Positions 16,712 through 25,413 of a DNA stretch of 59,442 nt are shown here, in pieces. The DNA comes from Nocardia brasiliensis IFM 10847 (GTDB lineage: Bacteria > Actinomycetota > Actinomycetes > Mycobacteriales > Mycobacteriaceae). The notes under the pieces were generated by a model that saw nothing but the letters and a program-made list of their open reading frames with translations, was not told where the DNA came from and did not search any database. A program made the position numbers and the translations under genes. The DNA lies in NCBI RefSeq assembly GCF_000710915.1, contig NZ_BAUA01000116.1:1-59442 (forward strand), in the 5' to 3' direction. Position 1 is the stretch's first letter; each line of letters begins with the position of its first letter.

Positions 16712-17839
16712 TCAGGCCGGATCGAGGACGCGATGCAGGAACGCCAGCGAGTCGGGCAGCGAGGTCCGGGCCGCGCCGAGATGGTCGCCGGGATAGACGT
16801 GGGTCTCCAGGTCGGTGCCGGACAGATACAGCTCGGCGATCAGCTTCGCGGTCAGCGGCGCGGGCACTTCCATATCGGTCAGACCCTGGCCGATGAACAG
16901 CGGGACGGTATAGCCCGAGGTCGGAATCTGCAACATGGCCCGGGCGGCGGACCACAGCGCCGGATCGTCGAGCGGCTTGGCCAGCATCGCCCCGATCGGC
17001 ACCTCGGCCAGCCGCGCGTTGGCGTCGGTGATGCATTCGGTCTCCACCACCCGCAAAGCCGCCAGACCGGTCGGTGTCAGATAGCTGTCGACGTCGAGTT
17101 CCGGTGCGCTGGCCCGCAATCCGGCCAGCAGCATCGCCACATAGGCGGGCGTCTTCTCCAACGGCAGGCGCGGAATCCACGGTCCCGCGATGGCGATCGC
17201 CAGCTCGAGATTCGACGGCGGCCCGGTGGCCGCGGCACCGCGCAGCTGCAGTTCCGGCGCGTCGGCCGGCGCGAGCGCGGCGGTGAACAGCGCCGCCTGC
17301 GCACCCTGCGATTGGCCGAGCGTCGCCCATTTGGCGCCGAGCTCCGGCCGGATCGTTTTCGCGGCGCGGACCGCATCGATCACGCTGCGCGCCTGCGACG
17401 GTCCGTCCAAGTAAGGATGCGTGCCGGGCGTGCCGAGCCCGACGTAATCCGTGATCACCACCGCGTAGCCGGCACGCAGCAGCTCGGGGTACAGCGTGTC
17501 GAGATAATAGGGCCGGGGTTCCAGGGTGAACGCGCACTGATCGGCGATACCCGTGGTGCCGTGCGCGTAGGCGACGATCGGCCAGCCGCCCGGCGGCGTC
17601 GGTCCCGGTGGCAGGTAGACCACCCCGGTGCTCTCCATCGGTCCGCGCGGTCCGCGCGACCAATAGGTCAGCCGTTGCGCGGTCGCCGCGCCGTCCACTC
17701 GAAATCGCCCGGTGAGTTCCGCCAGCTGCGTCACCGTTCCCGGTGCCTCGCCTGCCCCCGCCGTCGCCGGCGTTGCCAGCGCGACCGCCACCGAGACCAC
17801 GACTCCAACCGCCCCAGCCATGATCCGTGTACACATCAT
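16712..17839 (-). CDS. Secretory lipase (LIP family), copy 3
   Basis: A 375-residue exported hydrolase. Signal peptide MMCTRIMAGAVGVVVSVAVALATPATAGA from one of two adjacent ATGs (17839 or 17836). The nucleophile Ser is in LGQSQGAQAALFTAA (GQSQG). VAYAHGTTG is the oxyanion-hole region; IGQGLTDMEVPAPL and PGDHLGAA near the end fit the Asp and His. It is more divergent from copies 1 and 2 than they are from each other, closer to the shorter alpha/beta-hydrolase branch of the family. Leftward, ending at a strong hairpin. Confidence 0.88.
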   Translation of the reverse strand: MMCTRIMAGAVGVVVSVAVALATPATAGAGEAPGTVTQLAELTGRFRVDGAATAQRLTYWSRGPRGPMESTGVVYLPPGPTPPGGWPIVAYAHGTTGIADQCAFTLEPRPYYLDTLYPELLRAGYAVVITDYVGLGTPGTHPYLDGPSQARSVIDAVRAAKTIRPELGAKWATLGQSQGAQAALFTAALAPADAPELQLRGAAATGPPSNLELAIAIAGPWIPRLPLEKTPAYVAMLLAGLRASAPELDVDSYLTPTGLAALRVVETECITDANARLAEVPIGAMLAKPLDDPALWSAARAMLQIPTSGYTVPLFIGQGLTDMEVPAPLTAKLIAELYLSGTDLETHVYPGDHLGAARTSLPDSLAFLHRVLDPA

Positions 17840-18004
17840 CGACCGACTATCCCCACCCGGCCGACCGACGGCAAGCCACCACAATCAGTGGCCTGAGCGG
17901 GGCCTCGAGGTCGGCGACTGTCGAAGGTACCGGGTGGTCGCTAGGCTCAGGTGGTCAGATCCACGGACGCGACGGCACCCGGCGCCGACGCGGAAGGAGC
18001 CCGA

Positions 18005-18535
18005 ATGGAGTGCCCGGACCGGTCGGTTCGCGTCCACCGTCACAGCGACTCGGCACGTCGGGCCCGTGCTCTCGTGCTTCTGTGCGGCGCACTGCTGCCG
18101 GTGCTCGCAGGCTGCGGCTCCGACGACCCGGCCGCGATATCGCCTACCGCCACAACGACTCCCCCCGCCGGCACGCCGAGCCCGCCCCGCACGGCCGCCG
18201 CGACGCCGACCGTCGATCCCTATGCCGGGCTGCCGCTGATCGACCGACTCACGTGGACCGACACCATCGACGGTGCTCGGCTGCTCGTCTTCCCCACCGA
18301 CGCCGGACGCAAGACCACAGCCGCCGACGCCGAGGGCCGGGCTTGGCGCGAGGTGCTTACCCGCTCGCCCGAAGCGGGTACTCCCGGAATGGACGACCAG
18401 TTCCGCTGCCATTGGATCTGGGCCCGCCTGATCCAGCCGGACAAGCCCAGCTGGAATTTGGAACCGTGGCGCCCGGCGGTCGGCTATCAGGCCACCGTCG
18501 ACGCCCAGTGCAACCCGGGCGGCCCCGAACGTTGA
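18005..18535 (+). CDS. Lipoprotein with DUF2599-like domain
   Basis: A 176-residue predicted lipoprotein. The ATG at 18005 follows GGAAGGAGCCCGA, an excellent ribosome site. A signal sequence with lipobox LPVLAGC sets the lipid-modified Cys. A Thr/Pro-rich spacer follows, then a globular part with DQFRCHWIWARLIQPDKPSWNLEPWRP, which I recognise as DUF2599-like. It would be anchored outside the cytoplasmic membrane; function unknown. Thirty-two bases separate it from the next gene, so they are probably co-transcribed. Confidence 0.75.
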   Translation: MECPDRSVRVHRHSDSARRARALVLLCGALLPVLAGCGSDDPAAISPTATTTPPAGTPSPPRTAAATPTVDPYAGLPLIDRLTWTDTIDGARLLVFPTDAGRKTTAADAEGRAWREVLTRSPEAGTPGMDDQFRCHWIWARLIQPDKPSWNLEPWRPAVGYQATVDAQCNPGGPER

Positions 18536-18567
18536 GGCGGACCGCTCGCTACCGAAAGGACGTAGGC

Positions 18568-19257
18568 ATGCGCGTTGTCATCGCAGGGGGGCACGGCAAG
18601 ATCGCCCTGTTGCTCGCCCAGCTGCTCACCAGCCGAGGCGACCAGGTCGCAGCCCTGATCCGCAAGCCGGACCAGGCCGACGACATCATCGCGACCGGTG
18701 CCGAACCCGTCCTGCTCGACCTGGAGCAGGCCACGCCGGACGACCTGCTGGCTGTCGTGAACGGTTCGGACGCAGCGGTTTTCGCCGCGGGCGCCGGGCC
18801 GGGCAGCAGCGCGGCCCGCAAGTACTCGGTGGACCGGGACGGCTCGGTCCGGCTCGCCGAGACCGCCGAACGCGCCGGCGCCCGGCGCTTCGTGCAGATC
18901 TCCAGTATGGGCGCCGGCCAACCGCCCGCGACCGGCACCGACGACGTCTGGGCCGCCTATATCGACGCGAAGACACAGGCCGAGGAAGACCTGCGCGGGC
19001 GCGATTTGGCGTGGACCATCCTGCGCCCGGGGCGCCTCGTCGACACCGCCGGTAACGGATTGGTCACGCTGACCGGACCCCCGGTTCCCCGGGGCGATGT
19101 CCCCAGAGCCGATGTCGCGCAGGTCATCGCCGCGTTGCTGCCTGCGACCCACACCGCGGGCGCGACGCTCGAACTCGTCGCGGGCAACACACCAGTTGAC
19201 CGCGCGGTGGCCGCACTCGCCGGGGGCACGAACGGTGGTGCCGCCCTTACCGATTGA
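18568..19257 (+). CDS. NAD(P)-binding sugar-epimerase/NmrA-like protein
   Basis: A 229-residue Rossmann-fold protein of the atypical SDR class (NAD(P)H-binding, like YwnB or HSCARG). The nucleotide-binding motif is VIAGGHGKIALLLAQLL at the N-terminus. ISSMGAG and AYIDAKTQAEEDLRGRDLAWTILRPGRL are the usual later landmarks (the A-x-x-x-K position lacks a catalytic Tyr, which is normal here). The ATG follows GAAAGGACGTAGGC. It may be a redox sensor or reductase. The ABM monooxygenase follows 34 bases later. Confidence 0.87.
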   Translation: MRVVIAGGHGKIALLLAQLLTSRGDQVAALIRKPDQADDIIATGAEPVLLDLEQATPDDLLAVVNGSDAAVFAAGAGPGSSAARKYSVDRDGSVRLAETAERAGARRFVQISSMGAGQPPATGTDDVWAAYIDAKTQAEEDLRGRDLAWTILRPGRLVDTAGNGLVTLTGPPVPRGDVPRADVAQVIAALLPATHTAGATLELVAGNTPVDRAVAALAGGTNGGAALTD

Positions 19258-19291
19258 CGTTGCAGTCGACGTTCTCGATAGGAGAGGAACT

Positions 19292-19594
19292 GTGTTCAGC
19301 CGCATCGTGTCCATGAAGATCCGGGAGGGCGCCCGCGCCGACTTCCTCGACGCCATCTCGCGCAGTGCCGTGTCGTCGGTCCGCGACGAGCCGGGCTGCC
19401 TGCGCTTCGACGTCTGCGCCGACCGCCTCGACCCGCACCGCTTCTTCCTCTACCAGCTCTACACCGACGACGAAGCCGCCGAGGCGCACCGTTTCACCGA
19501 GCATTTCCTGGCCATGCGCGCCGCGGCCGATCGTTTCGTCGAGCCCGGCACGCAGATCGACTACAGCACCGATGTCGTTTTCGGCGCGAGCTGA
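19292..19594 (+). CDS. Antibiotic biosynthesis monooxygenase (ABM) domain protein
   Basis: A 100-residue cofactor-free monooxygenase-like protein, a dimeric ferredoxin-like fold. SSVRDEPGCLRFDVCADR and FFLYQLYTDDEAAEAHRFTEHF are the family's core strand-helix motifs, with the His in AHR. GTG start at 19292, preceded by GGAGAGGAACT. It is the third gene of a short operon with the lipoprotein and NAD(P)-binding protein, and could oxidise quinones or reactive metabolites. Confidence 0.87.
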   Translation: MFSRIVSMKIREGARADFLDAISRSAVSSVRDEPGCLRFDVCADRLDPHRFFLYQLYTDDEAAEAHRFTEHFLAMRAAADRFVEPGTQIDYSTDVVFGAS

Positions 19595-19665
19595 TGAATT
19601 CCGCGTAACCGCCGCTTCAGCAAACTTTCAGACGCTAATCATGCACGTGCGCTTGCAAATCGATC

Positions 19666-19707
19666 GTGCAGATGTACTTGCATATGAAAGGTACAGCGAC
19701 CTAAACT
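19666..19707 (+). promoter_or_regulatory. Promoter A with repeated operator-like element
   Basis: GTGCAGATGTACTTGCAT (19666-19683) ends in a -35-like TTGCAT, followed 18 bases later by the -10-like TAAACT (19702-19707). The same 18-base element, spacing and a near-identical -10 recur at 22489-22530 before the small gene at 22621. Related elements lie before the DUF397 gene. Probably a binding site of the local XRE regulator. Confidence 0.65.
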
Positions 19708-19812
19708 CAGTCCCGCAACGCTTTACAGGGGACAACCAGGGGAGGCCGCATGGGCGAGCCGAAGGCCGAAGTCGCCGTGGGTCCGCTGCCGCCAAACGTC
19801 AGGGGCGTTCGA

Positions 19813-20121
19813 ATGAACCAACCACTTTCCGGCGTCCGGTTCGGCATAGCCGATGTCGCACTGGTCGACCAGCCAGCGAACGGTACAGAAATGATGAGCA
19901 CACCGTCGGCCCGGAGCGGCCACAGGAACAGCGCATACTCCCGGGAGACCGCCGTCGCGTTCGTCATCGACGCCGTCGAGTCCACCGGCGCGGCCACCCG
20001 GCACGATTTCGATATCGACCGGATCGTCACCACCGCGCACGATGTCGTCGACGACTGGGATTTCCACACCATGCAGCCTGCGACGTTCTGGCGGATCGCG
20101 TCCAGCTTCATCCGGCAGTAG
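19813..20121 (+). CDS. Small protein A of the XRE/DUF397 locus (102 aa)
   Basis: A 102-residue protein that I do not recognise. The start is chosen because the leader AGGGGCGTTCGA-ATG is repeated almost exactly before small gene B at 22621 (AGGGGCGGTCGA-ATG), and both proteins open with M(N/S)QP. The C-terminal part (FDIDRIVTTAHDVVDDWDFHTM) looks helical. It lies downstream of promoter A and next to the WhiJ-type regulator, so it may be a small effector or partner controlled by that regulator. Reality of the gene is supported by the conserved leader, not by homology. Confidence 0.55.
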   Translation: MNQPLSGVRFGIADVALVDQPANGTEMMSTPSARSGHRNSAYSRETAVAFVIDAVESTGAATRHDFDIDRIVTTAHDVVDDWDFHTMQPATFWRIASSFIRQ

Positions 20122-20563
20122 CTCCACCGGGCGGCTCGGCGCGCCACGCATGCCGAAATGCCTTGTCCCGCAAGCCCTGAGCCATCTTGCTCCACTGGCG
20201 ATGATTCACCCTCGGGCACAGGGCTTGCGGCGCAAGGCCTTACGGCAGGTAGTGCCGCCGAGCCGTCCGACCCAGTTCGGACCGAGTAACCCCTCGCTCG
20301 TGCCGAACCACGTACCGGCGCTCGCACCGACACCCTCGGTGCGGGCGCTGCGTCGTTCGGCGCGCGCGCCGAATCCGGCGGCACCCGAACCGAACAGCCG
20401 GGGCCGACTGTGAAAGTGGAGGCCGGCCATGGATCGTCACGTGACAACACTCGCGCCGTGCTCGACACCCGTCCGCTACCGCGACAAAGGGTCTGAAAAC
20501 CGGAAAACCACGCCCGTCCTCGTGGCGGTGCGTGGCGTTCTGGAAACCCCGTCGCGGGGTGGC
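20122..20563. other. Non-coding stretch
   Basis: About 440 bases between small gene A and the convergent XRE gene. Reading frames here are low-complexity (Ala/Arg/Pro), lack start signals and show no domain. I see no repeat or terminator that I can defend. Confidence 0.5.
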
Positions 20564-21451
20564 TCATAGTTCTGCGGCGTAACCGGCGAGGATCTCCATC
20601 GACTTCTCCGGCCGCTCGGCCTGCACGCTCAGCCGGTCCATCACCGACAGGTACAACGCCAGATCCTGCCTGCGGTCCAGGTACAGCGCGCTGGTCAGAT
20701 GTTCCAGGTACACGATGTCGGGCAGTTCGGCCTCGGCGAAGCGCAGAATGCTGAACGAGCTACCCGCCGCGGCGTGTTCGCCTGCGGAATAGGGCAGCAC
20801 CTGGACGGTGACATTGGGCAGCTTGGCCAGTTCGATCAGGTGCTCGAGCTGTTCGCGTTGCACGCGCGGCCCACCGACGGGCCGGTGCAGCGCTGCTTCA
20901 TCGATCACCGCCCACACGACCGGCGGATCGGCCCGGTGCAGGATTTCCTGCCTGCGTTGCCGAACCTGAACCCGCCGATCGGTGTCGGCGTCCTCATACC
21001 CGAGCGCCACCACTGCCCTGGCGTATTCGGGTGTTTGCAGGAGTCCCGGAACAAGATGCGCTTCGTACGTGCGGATCTTGCTCGCGGCTTGTTCGAGGCC
21101 CAGGTAAGTACCGAACCACTGGGGCAGCAGGTCGCTGTAGCGATGCCACCATCCGGGCTCGTTCGCCTGCCTGGCCAACTCGAGGAACCGCTGGCGCTCC
21201 TCGGCGTCGGTGACGCCGTAGAGGGTCAGCAGATCCCGGATATCGCGTTCCTTGAAACCGGTGCGGCCCAACTCGAGACGGCTGATCTTCGCGTGCGAGC
21301 CACGGATCGCATCGCCGGCGGCCTCGCGGGTGATGTTCTTGCTCTCCCGGAGCTTGCGCAGCTGACCACCCAATGCGATGCGTAGCACCGTCGGGCCTCG
21401 TTCTGCGACAACGGCATCGACCTGACCATCGTCATTGGGTTCAGCGATCAT
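20564..21451 (-). CDS. WhiJ-type XRE regulator with DUF5753
   Basis: A 295-residue regulator. XRE HTH: QLRKLRESKNITREAAGDAIRG then SHAKISRLELGRTGFKERDI. DUF5753: WWHRYSDLLPQWFGTYLGLEQAA, VPGLLQTPEYARAVVA, LPDIVYLEHLTSALYLDRR. The ATG at 21451 has GGAGAC about 11 bases upstream. The DUF397 gene precedes it by 88 bases on the same strand, the standard WhiJ/DUF397 pairing of actinobacteria. In Streptomyces such pairs tune development and antibiotic production; DUF397 proteins can antagonise the partner. It is probably regulator of the repeated elements around it. Confidence 0.88.
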   Translation of the reverse strand: MIAEPNDDGQVDAVVAERGPTVLRIALGGQLRKLRESKNITREAAGDAIRGSHAKISRLELGRTGFKERDIRDLLTLYGVTDAEERQRFLELARQANEPGWWHRYSDLLPQWFGTYLGLEQAASKIRTYEAHLVPGLLQTPEYARAVVALGYEDADTDRRVQVRQRRQEILHRADPPVVWAVIDEAALHRPVGGPRVQREQLEHLIELAKLPNVTVQVLPYSAGEHAAAGSSFSILRFAEAELPDIVYLEHLTSALYLDRRQDLALYLSVMDRLSVQAERPEKSMEILAGYAAEL

Positions 21452-21539
21452 TGAGTTCGTCTCCGATACTCGAGGTTGCCCGCAGCATGTCACAACCACC
21501 TGTCGCGAAACACACCGCACCGATCGCTAATGCTACCGC

Positions 21540-21761
21540 TCAGCTCGTCAAATAGTCGAACTCCCCCGCCTTCGCGCCGCGGACGAACGCGTCGATCTCC
21601 GGACGGGTGTAGAAGAGCGTACCGCTCTCCGGATCACGCGAGTTACGCACTGCGACCTGGCCGTTGGTCGCCTCGGCGACCTCGACGCAGTTACCGCTGG
21701 GGTTGCTGAACGAGCTCTTACGCCAGGTTCCGATGACCTTGTTCATGGCTGTATCCGACAT
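21540..21761 (-). CDS. DUF397 small protein (WhiJ partner)
   Basis: A 73-residue protein with the DUF397 signature: TWRKSSFSNPSGNCVEVAE, VAVRNSRDPESGTLFYTRPEIDAFV and a final GEFDYL. GAGGAG lies eight bases before the ATG at 21761. Upstream it carries two half-related elements (21799-21815 and 21823-21839) that resemble the repeated promoter element of small genes A and B. It is followed by the DUF5753 regulator, its presumed partner. Confidence 0.9.
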   Translation of the reverse strand: MSDTAMNKVIGTWRKSSFSNPSGNCVEVAEATNGQVAVRNSRDPESGTLFYTRPEIDAFVRGAKAGEFDYLTS

Positions 21762-21798
21762 GTTCCCCACTCCTCAGTATCGCCAGTTGTTGCAAATC

Positions 21799-21839
21799 GG
21801 TTCGTGCATCTGCACTCTCAAACGTTCTTGCATTTGCAC
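21799..21839 (-). promoter_or_regulatory. Pair of operator-like direct repeats before DUF397
   Basis: On the minus strand GTGCAAATGCAAGAACG (21823-21839) and GTGCAGATGCACGAACC (21799-21815) are direct repeats 24 bases apart. Their core GTGCARATGYA matches the element GTGCAGATGTAC of promoters A and B. Likely autoregulatory sites of the XRE protein. Confidence 0.6.
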
Positions 21840-22488
21840 CAACAGTTTGGACGATAGCACGATGTTCGCCGCTGCGCCTCTACTAATTCGGACCACTCGG
21901 TCCGAGATCTGAGGCAAGCCTGTTTCGACCCGGCGGTACGAACCGCGCGGCCCGGCGCGCACCCGCTTGACCTGCACGAATCCCTAACAGTCGCAACACG
22001 GATGGAACCCATGGGACATGCACGCCAAGGGCGCGAATCGACCATTCCGAGGCGCCGCCAGGCGCGTGCCAGGGCGCCGCACCCGCCCGGCGGAGCCATC
22101 GTCGGCCCACCGCCCCCGCTTCGGCCACCTCCGGTCCGAGGCACATCCGGAGCTACCGAACGAGCGGCGAAGACCGTTCCGTGACCAATCGAGTCACGGT
22201 GCGGCGCGAACCGGTCCGAGGTGTCGACCTATATAGAGGACAACCCGATCGCGCGACCTCATCCCCGCAAAGTCCCGCGTCAGGCCCACCATCGACCCGC
22301 CGCGCCGGGTCGGCTGCCCGGAACCGTGCGGAACAACCGATGGACGCCACGGCCTCCGGGCGTCTGCGCGCCGGCGCCATCGAGCAGCTATCGCGTCGGC
22401 CCATTCGCCCGATATGCCCCCGAGGTTCGCGACAGCTCGTCGCGAAGACGTTTTCCGCCTCGTTCCCCCATGTTCATCGGCGGCGTCT
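21840..22488. other. Non-coding stretch
   Basis: About 650 bases between the DUF397 promoter and promoter B. Frames here are Arg/Pro/Ala-rich without start signals or domains. No gene supported. Confidence 0.5.
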
Positions 22489-22530
22489 GTGCAGATGTAC
22501 TTGCATCTGTAAGCGACGGCGGCCTAGACT
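22489..22530 (+). promoter_or_regulatory. Promoter B with repeated operator-like element
   Basis: GTGCAGATGTACTTGCAT (22489-22506) with -35-like TTGCAT, 18-base spacer and -10-like TAGACT (22525-22530). Here the element also forms CAGATG-TACTTG-CATCTG, an inverted repeat. Copy of the element at 19666. Confidence 0.65.
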
Positions 22531-22620
22531 CGGTGCCATATCGGGGAGGTACGCAGGGAGTTCGAGCCGGCGGCGCCTACACAGCAACCTCCCCACATGC
22601 CACACGCGAGGGGCGGTCGA

Positions 22621-22857
22621 ATGAGCCAGCCATTCCGGACTCCCCGCCGGGTCGCCGTCATCGGCGGCACCGGCGTCGAGCTGCCGCGGCAATGTCCTGC
22701 ACCGGAGTTCCCGGTGTCCGACTGCGGTGTCGAACCACCGGGCCTCACCTATCGACTGGCGCGTGACATTCTGTCGGCCCACGAAGTCCACGGCCCGCAA
22801 TGCCGGCAGTGGCTCGCTGCCGCCGCATACCTTTCCGCCGGCCTGGACGACGAGTAG
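22621..22857 (+). CDS. Small protein B of the XRE/DUF397 locus (78 aa)
   Basis: A 78-residue protein, not recognised. The ATG at 22621 follows GAGGGGCGGTCGA, the same leader as small gene A. It begins MSQPFRTPRR, and its second half (LTYRLARDILSAHEVHGPQC and QWLAAAAYLSAGLDDE) looks helical. It lies behind promoter B. Only the leader and first residues are clearly shared with A; the rest differs, so they may be fast-evolving relatives. Confidence 0.55.
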   Translation: MSQPFRTPRRVAVIGGTGVELPRQCPAPEFPVSDCGVEPPGLTYRLARDILSAHEVHGPQCRQWLAAAAYLSAGLDDE

Positions 22858-23064
22858 CAGCCCGATCAATTTCCGCCAGAGTAGCGTCGTGACTGCCAAA
22901 TGTCTTGTGCACTGTGCCAGGTCATGACCAGACGACTCGATAATGTCGTAGGCTCCCAATAGATCTCATCGATAAGCCACCACGCGCAGCACCCTTTCGT
23001 ATAGTGAGCCGAACGATTCGGGCACCCGTTCTTTTCCGCCCGACGTGGCAATGGAGCGACCCGA

Positions 23065-24327
23065 ATGACCTTCTCCGCGCTGGATCTTTCCGCTGATTCG
23101 TCCGACACAGCGCTCGAAATCGGCGGCCGGCCGGCCTCGATGCCGCTACAAAATACCGACCGGGTTGCTTCGCGAATGGTGGGATATTTCGCCACCTGTA
23201 TGGCCCCGTGTCGCACCCTGCCCGGCGAGCAATTACGCGGGGACGTCACGAAACTCACCCGCAGCTGCCTCGGCCTGGTCGCGGAAATGTTCGATCGCCG
23301 GGCCGTGCCCGGCGACGAACGGCTCGGCGAGGTCCGCGAGGCGGCCACCCAGTGGGCGCGGGAAGGCGTGCCGCTCAGCACCATTCTGCGCGGCTATCAC
23401 GAGGGCGTGCGCATCGCGTTCGGTCTGGTCACCGCGCCCGCGAAGGCCGACGACGTGCGCGAACTGCTCGTCGCCAGCGATCTCATGCTGGAGCTGCTCG
23501 AGGCGGTCACCGCCGCGGTGGCCGACGCCTACGTCGAGGAACAGCATCTCGTCGCCAAGGAGCACCAGACCGCCACGCAGACGCTGGCCTCCGCGCTGCT
23601 CAGCGGGCGCGGCAGCTCCGCCCTCGCCCGGCAGGCCGGCATCCCGATCGCCGACGCGTATCAGGTTGTCGCGCTGTCACTTTCGGAACACGCCGACGAG
23701 CGCGACCCGCGGGTCGACGCGCATGTCGCAGCCCGGCGCAAGCTCCGCAGGCTGCAATCCGCGCTGGCGACCGTGTTCGCCTCCCGCGCGCTGGCGCTGC
23801 TCAGCACCAAGGGCGGCACCATGCTGGTCCCGATCGGCGAGGACGGCGAAACCACCATGACCGCAGAGACATTGGCGCGACTGGCCGAGGCGGCCGAGGT
23901 GCCGCTCACCGCGACCGTCGTCGCCAGCGACACCGACGAGGTGCCCGAATCCGCCGACCAGGCCCACGAATTGCTCAATCTGGTGCGGGTCGGTGGCAAG
24001 CCCCCTGGCCTTTATCAGATGGCCGACCTCGCGGTGGAGTATCAGCTCACCCGCGGCGGTCCGGCCACCCGGCGCATCGCCACCGTGCTCGCCCCGCTCG
24101 ACGCCCACCCCGAGCTGTTCGAGACCATGCGCGCCTACCTCGGCAACGATATGAACCGGCAGCTCACCGCACGTCAGCTGTACGTGCACCCGAACACCGT
24201 CGACTATCGGCTGCGCCGGATCGCCCAGCTCACCTCGATCGATCTGGCCACCTCCGCGGGGATTTCGCAGGCCGCGATCGCGCTGCTCGCCCGCGATCTG
24301 GACCGCAGCGTCACCCGTCGCCTGTGA
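23065..24327 (+). CDS. PucR/CdaR-family transcriptional regulator, full length
   Basis: A 420-residue regulator. An RsbRD_N-like helical domain spans about residues 40-170 (GVPLSTILRGYHEGVRIAFGLV), followed by VEEQHLVAKEHQTATQTLASALLSG, a GGDEF-like central domain (AARRKLRRLQSAL, LSTKGGTMLVPIGED) and a C-terminal PucR HTH: FETMRAYLGNDMNRQLTARQ, LYVHPNTVDYRLRRI. GGAG lies nine bases before the ATG. It is the intact paralogue of the truncated protein at 6196-7167. Target genes unknown. Confidence 0.88.
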   Translation: MTFSALDLSADSSDTALEIGGRPASMPLQNTDRVASRMVGYFATCMAPCRTLPGEQLRGDVTKLTRSCLGLVAEMFDRRAVPGDERLGEVREAATQWAREGVPLSTILRGYHEGVRIAFGLVTAPAKADDVRELLVASDLMLELLEAVTAAVADAYVEEQHLVAKEHQTATQTLASALLSGRGSSALARQAGIPIADAYQVVALSLSEHADERDPRVDAHVAARRKLRRLQSALATVFASRALALLSTKGGTMLVPIGEDGETTMTAETLARLAEAAEVPLTATVVASDTDEVPESADQAHELLNLVRVGGKPPGLYQMADLAVEYQLTRGGPATRRIATVLAPLDAHPELFETMRAYLGNDMNRQLTARQLYVHPNTVDYRLRRIAQLTSIDLATSAGISQAAIALLARDLDRSVTRRL

Positions 24328-24417
24328 CCCGGCGTGACCCGTAACGGATTCGTGCTGGCCACCGGGACCTCGACTTGGGATCCTGAAACTGCCGCGCGGA
24401 CGTCTGGATGGTGAAGC

Positions 24418-24852
24418 ATGCGAATAGCCGAGATCTTGCGTAGAAAAGGATGCGACGTGGCCACGGTCGCACCCGACACGACGGTACGGAGCCTGCTGGC
24501 CACGCTGGCCGAGCACAATATCGGCGCGGTGGTGGTGACGCCCGACGGTGACGGGATCGTCGGCATCGTCTCCGAACGCGACGTGGTGCGCACGCTGCAC
24601 GCGCGCGGCGCCGAGCTACTGGACACGGCGGTCGCCGACATCATGACCACCGACGTGCGCACCTGCGGTCCCGACGACGAGGTGGACAGCCTGCGAAACA
24701 CCATGACCGAACACCGGATTCGGCATCTGCCGGTGGTCGGCGAGGGCAGGCTGGTCGGCATCGTCAGCATCGGCGACGTGGTGAAGAGCGCGATCTCGGA
24801 ACTGGCCACCGAGCGCCAGCACCTCGTCGAGTACCTGCAGGGCAAGTACTGA
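24418..24852 (+). CDS. CBS-domain protein (two CBS motifs)
   Basis: A 144-residue protein made of a tandem CBS pair (about residues 8-60 and 72-130): TVAPDTTVRSLLATLAEHNIGAVVV, GIVSERDVVRTLH, then MTTDVRTCGPDDEVDSL and GRLVGIVSIGDVVK. Such stand-alone pairs (like mycobacterial Hrp1) bind adenine nucleotides and are often hypoxia- or stress-linked. A GGTGAAG site precedes the ATG. It converges with the PPOX protein with only 2 bases between stops. Confidence 0.9.
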   Translation: MRIAEILRRKGCDVATVAPDTTVRSLLATLAEHNIGAVVVTPDGDGIVGIVSERDVVRTLHARGAELLDTAVADIMTTDVRTCGPDDEVDSLRNTMTEHRIRHLPVVGEGRLVGIVSIGDVVKSAISELATERQHLVEYLQGKY

Positions 24853-24854
24853 CC

Positions 24855-25277
24855 CTAGATGCTGCCGAGGTCCTTGGACAGCCAGTGCTCGGGTCGCAGG
24901 TAGACCACGACCTGTTCGCCGAAGTCCGCGGCCTGCTTCAGGTACGCGTCGACCGCGTCGCCGCTCAGATAGCGCTCGACCATCTCGAGGTGCAGCGCGT
25001 CGGTGATCGGGGTGATCTTGGCGACCGGCCCCTCCACCGTCACGTAGCGCACGCTCGGCTCGGTGCGCTGCACCATCAGGGTGAACCGCCCGGCCGCGTT
25101 GATGGCGCTCAGCTTCTGTGAATCCGCCCCGGTGAGCAGCCACGGCTCGCCGCCGGGTGCGTACTGATACCAGACGGGCACGGTCAGTGGGCCGCGATCG
25201 GGGCCCGCGGCCACCGACAACGCCGCGATATGCGGCTGGGCGAGGAACTCTTGACGCTCTTTCAAGGTCAAAGCCAT
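24855..25277 (-). CDS. PPOX-class (pyridoxamine oxidase/F420-type) protein
   Basis: A 140-residue split-barrel flavin/F420-binding protein: FLAQPHIAALSVAAGPDRGPLTVPVWYQYAPGG is the classic start of actinobacterial PPOX/F420-dependent reductases, followed by ALTLMVQRT-type and VRYVTVEGPVAKI strands. It may reduce or bind F420, heme degradation products or small xenobiotics. The ATG appears leaderless: TAGTCT (25285-25290, minus strand) lies 7 bases before it. It is divergent from the PLP operon that starts at 25414. Confidence 0.85.
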   Translation of the reverse strand: MALTLKERQEFLAQPHIAALSVAAGPDRGPLTVPVWYQYAPGGEPWLLTGADSQKLSAINAAGRFTLMVQRTEPSVRYVTVEGPVAKITPITDALHLEMVERYLSGDAVDAYLKQAADFGEQVVVYLRPEHWLSKDLGSI

Positions 25278-25413
25278 GACCCCCAGACTAGCCGGAAACC
25301 GGTGGCGTGAAAGGCATTGCCCACGAGAAACCTTCGAGACCTCAGGAAAAGTGCGTATCGTTGGGGGCGTCCCAGCGCATCCGGCTCAGCGCTTTTTCGG
25401 AGGGAGCGTCACG

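Noticed and set aside
19707..20567. 286-codon minus-strand frame opposite small gene A
   Set aside because: Low-complexity Ala/Arg/Pro product without motifs. The plus-strand gene has a conserved leader.
22181..22624. 147-codon plus-strand frame before small gene B
   Set aside because: It runs through promoter B and is Arg-rich. No start signal or domain.
22920..22929. GGTCATGACC palindrome before the PucR gene
   Set aside because: A single 10-base palindrome is expected by chance at this length of sequence, and no second copy is nearby.
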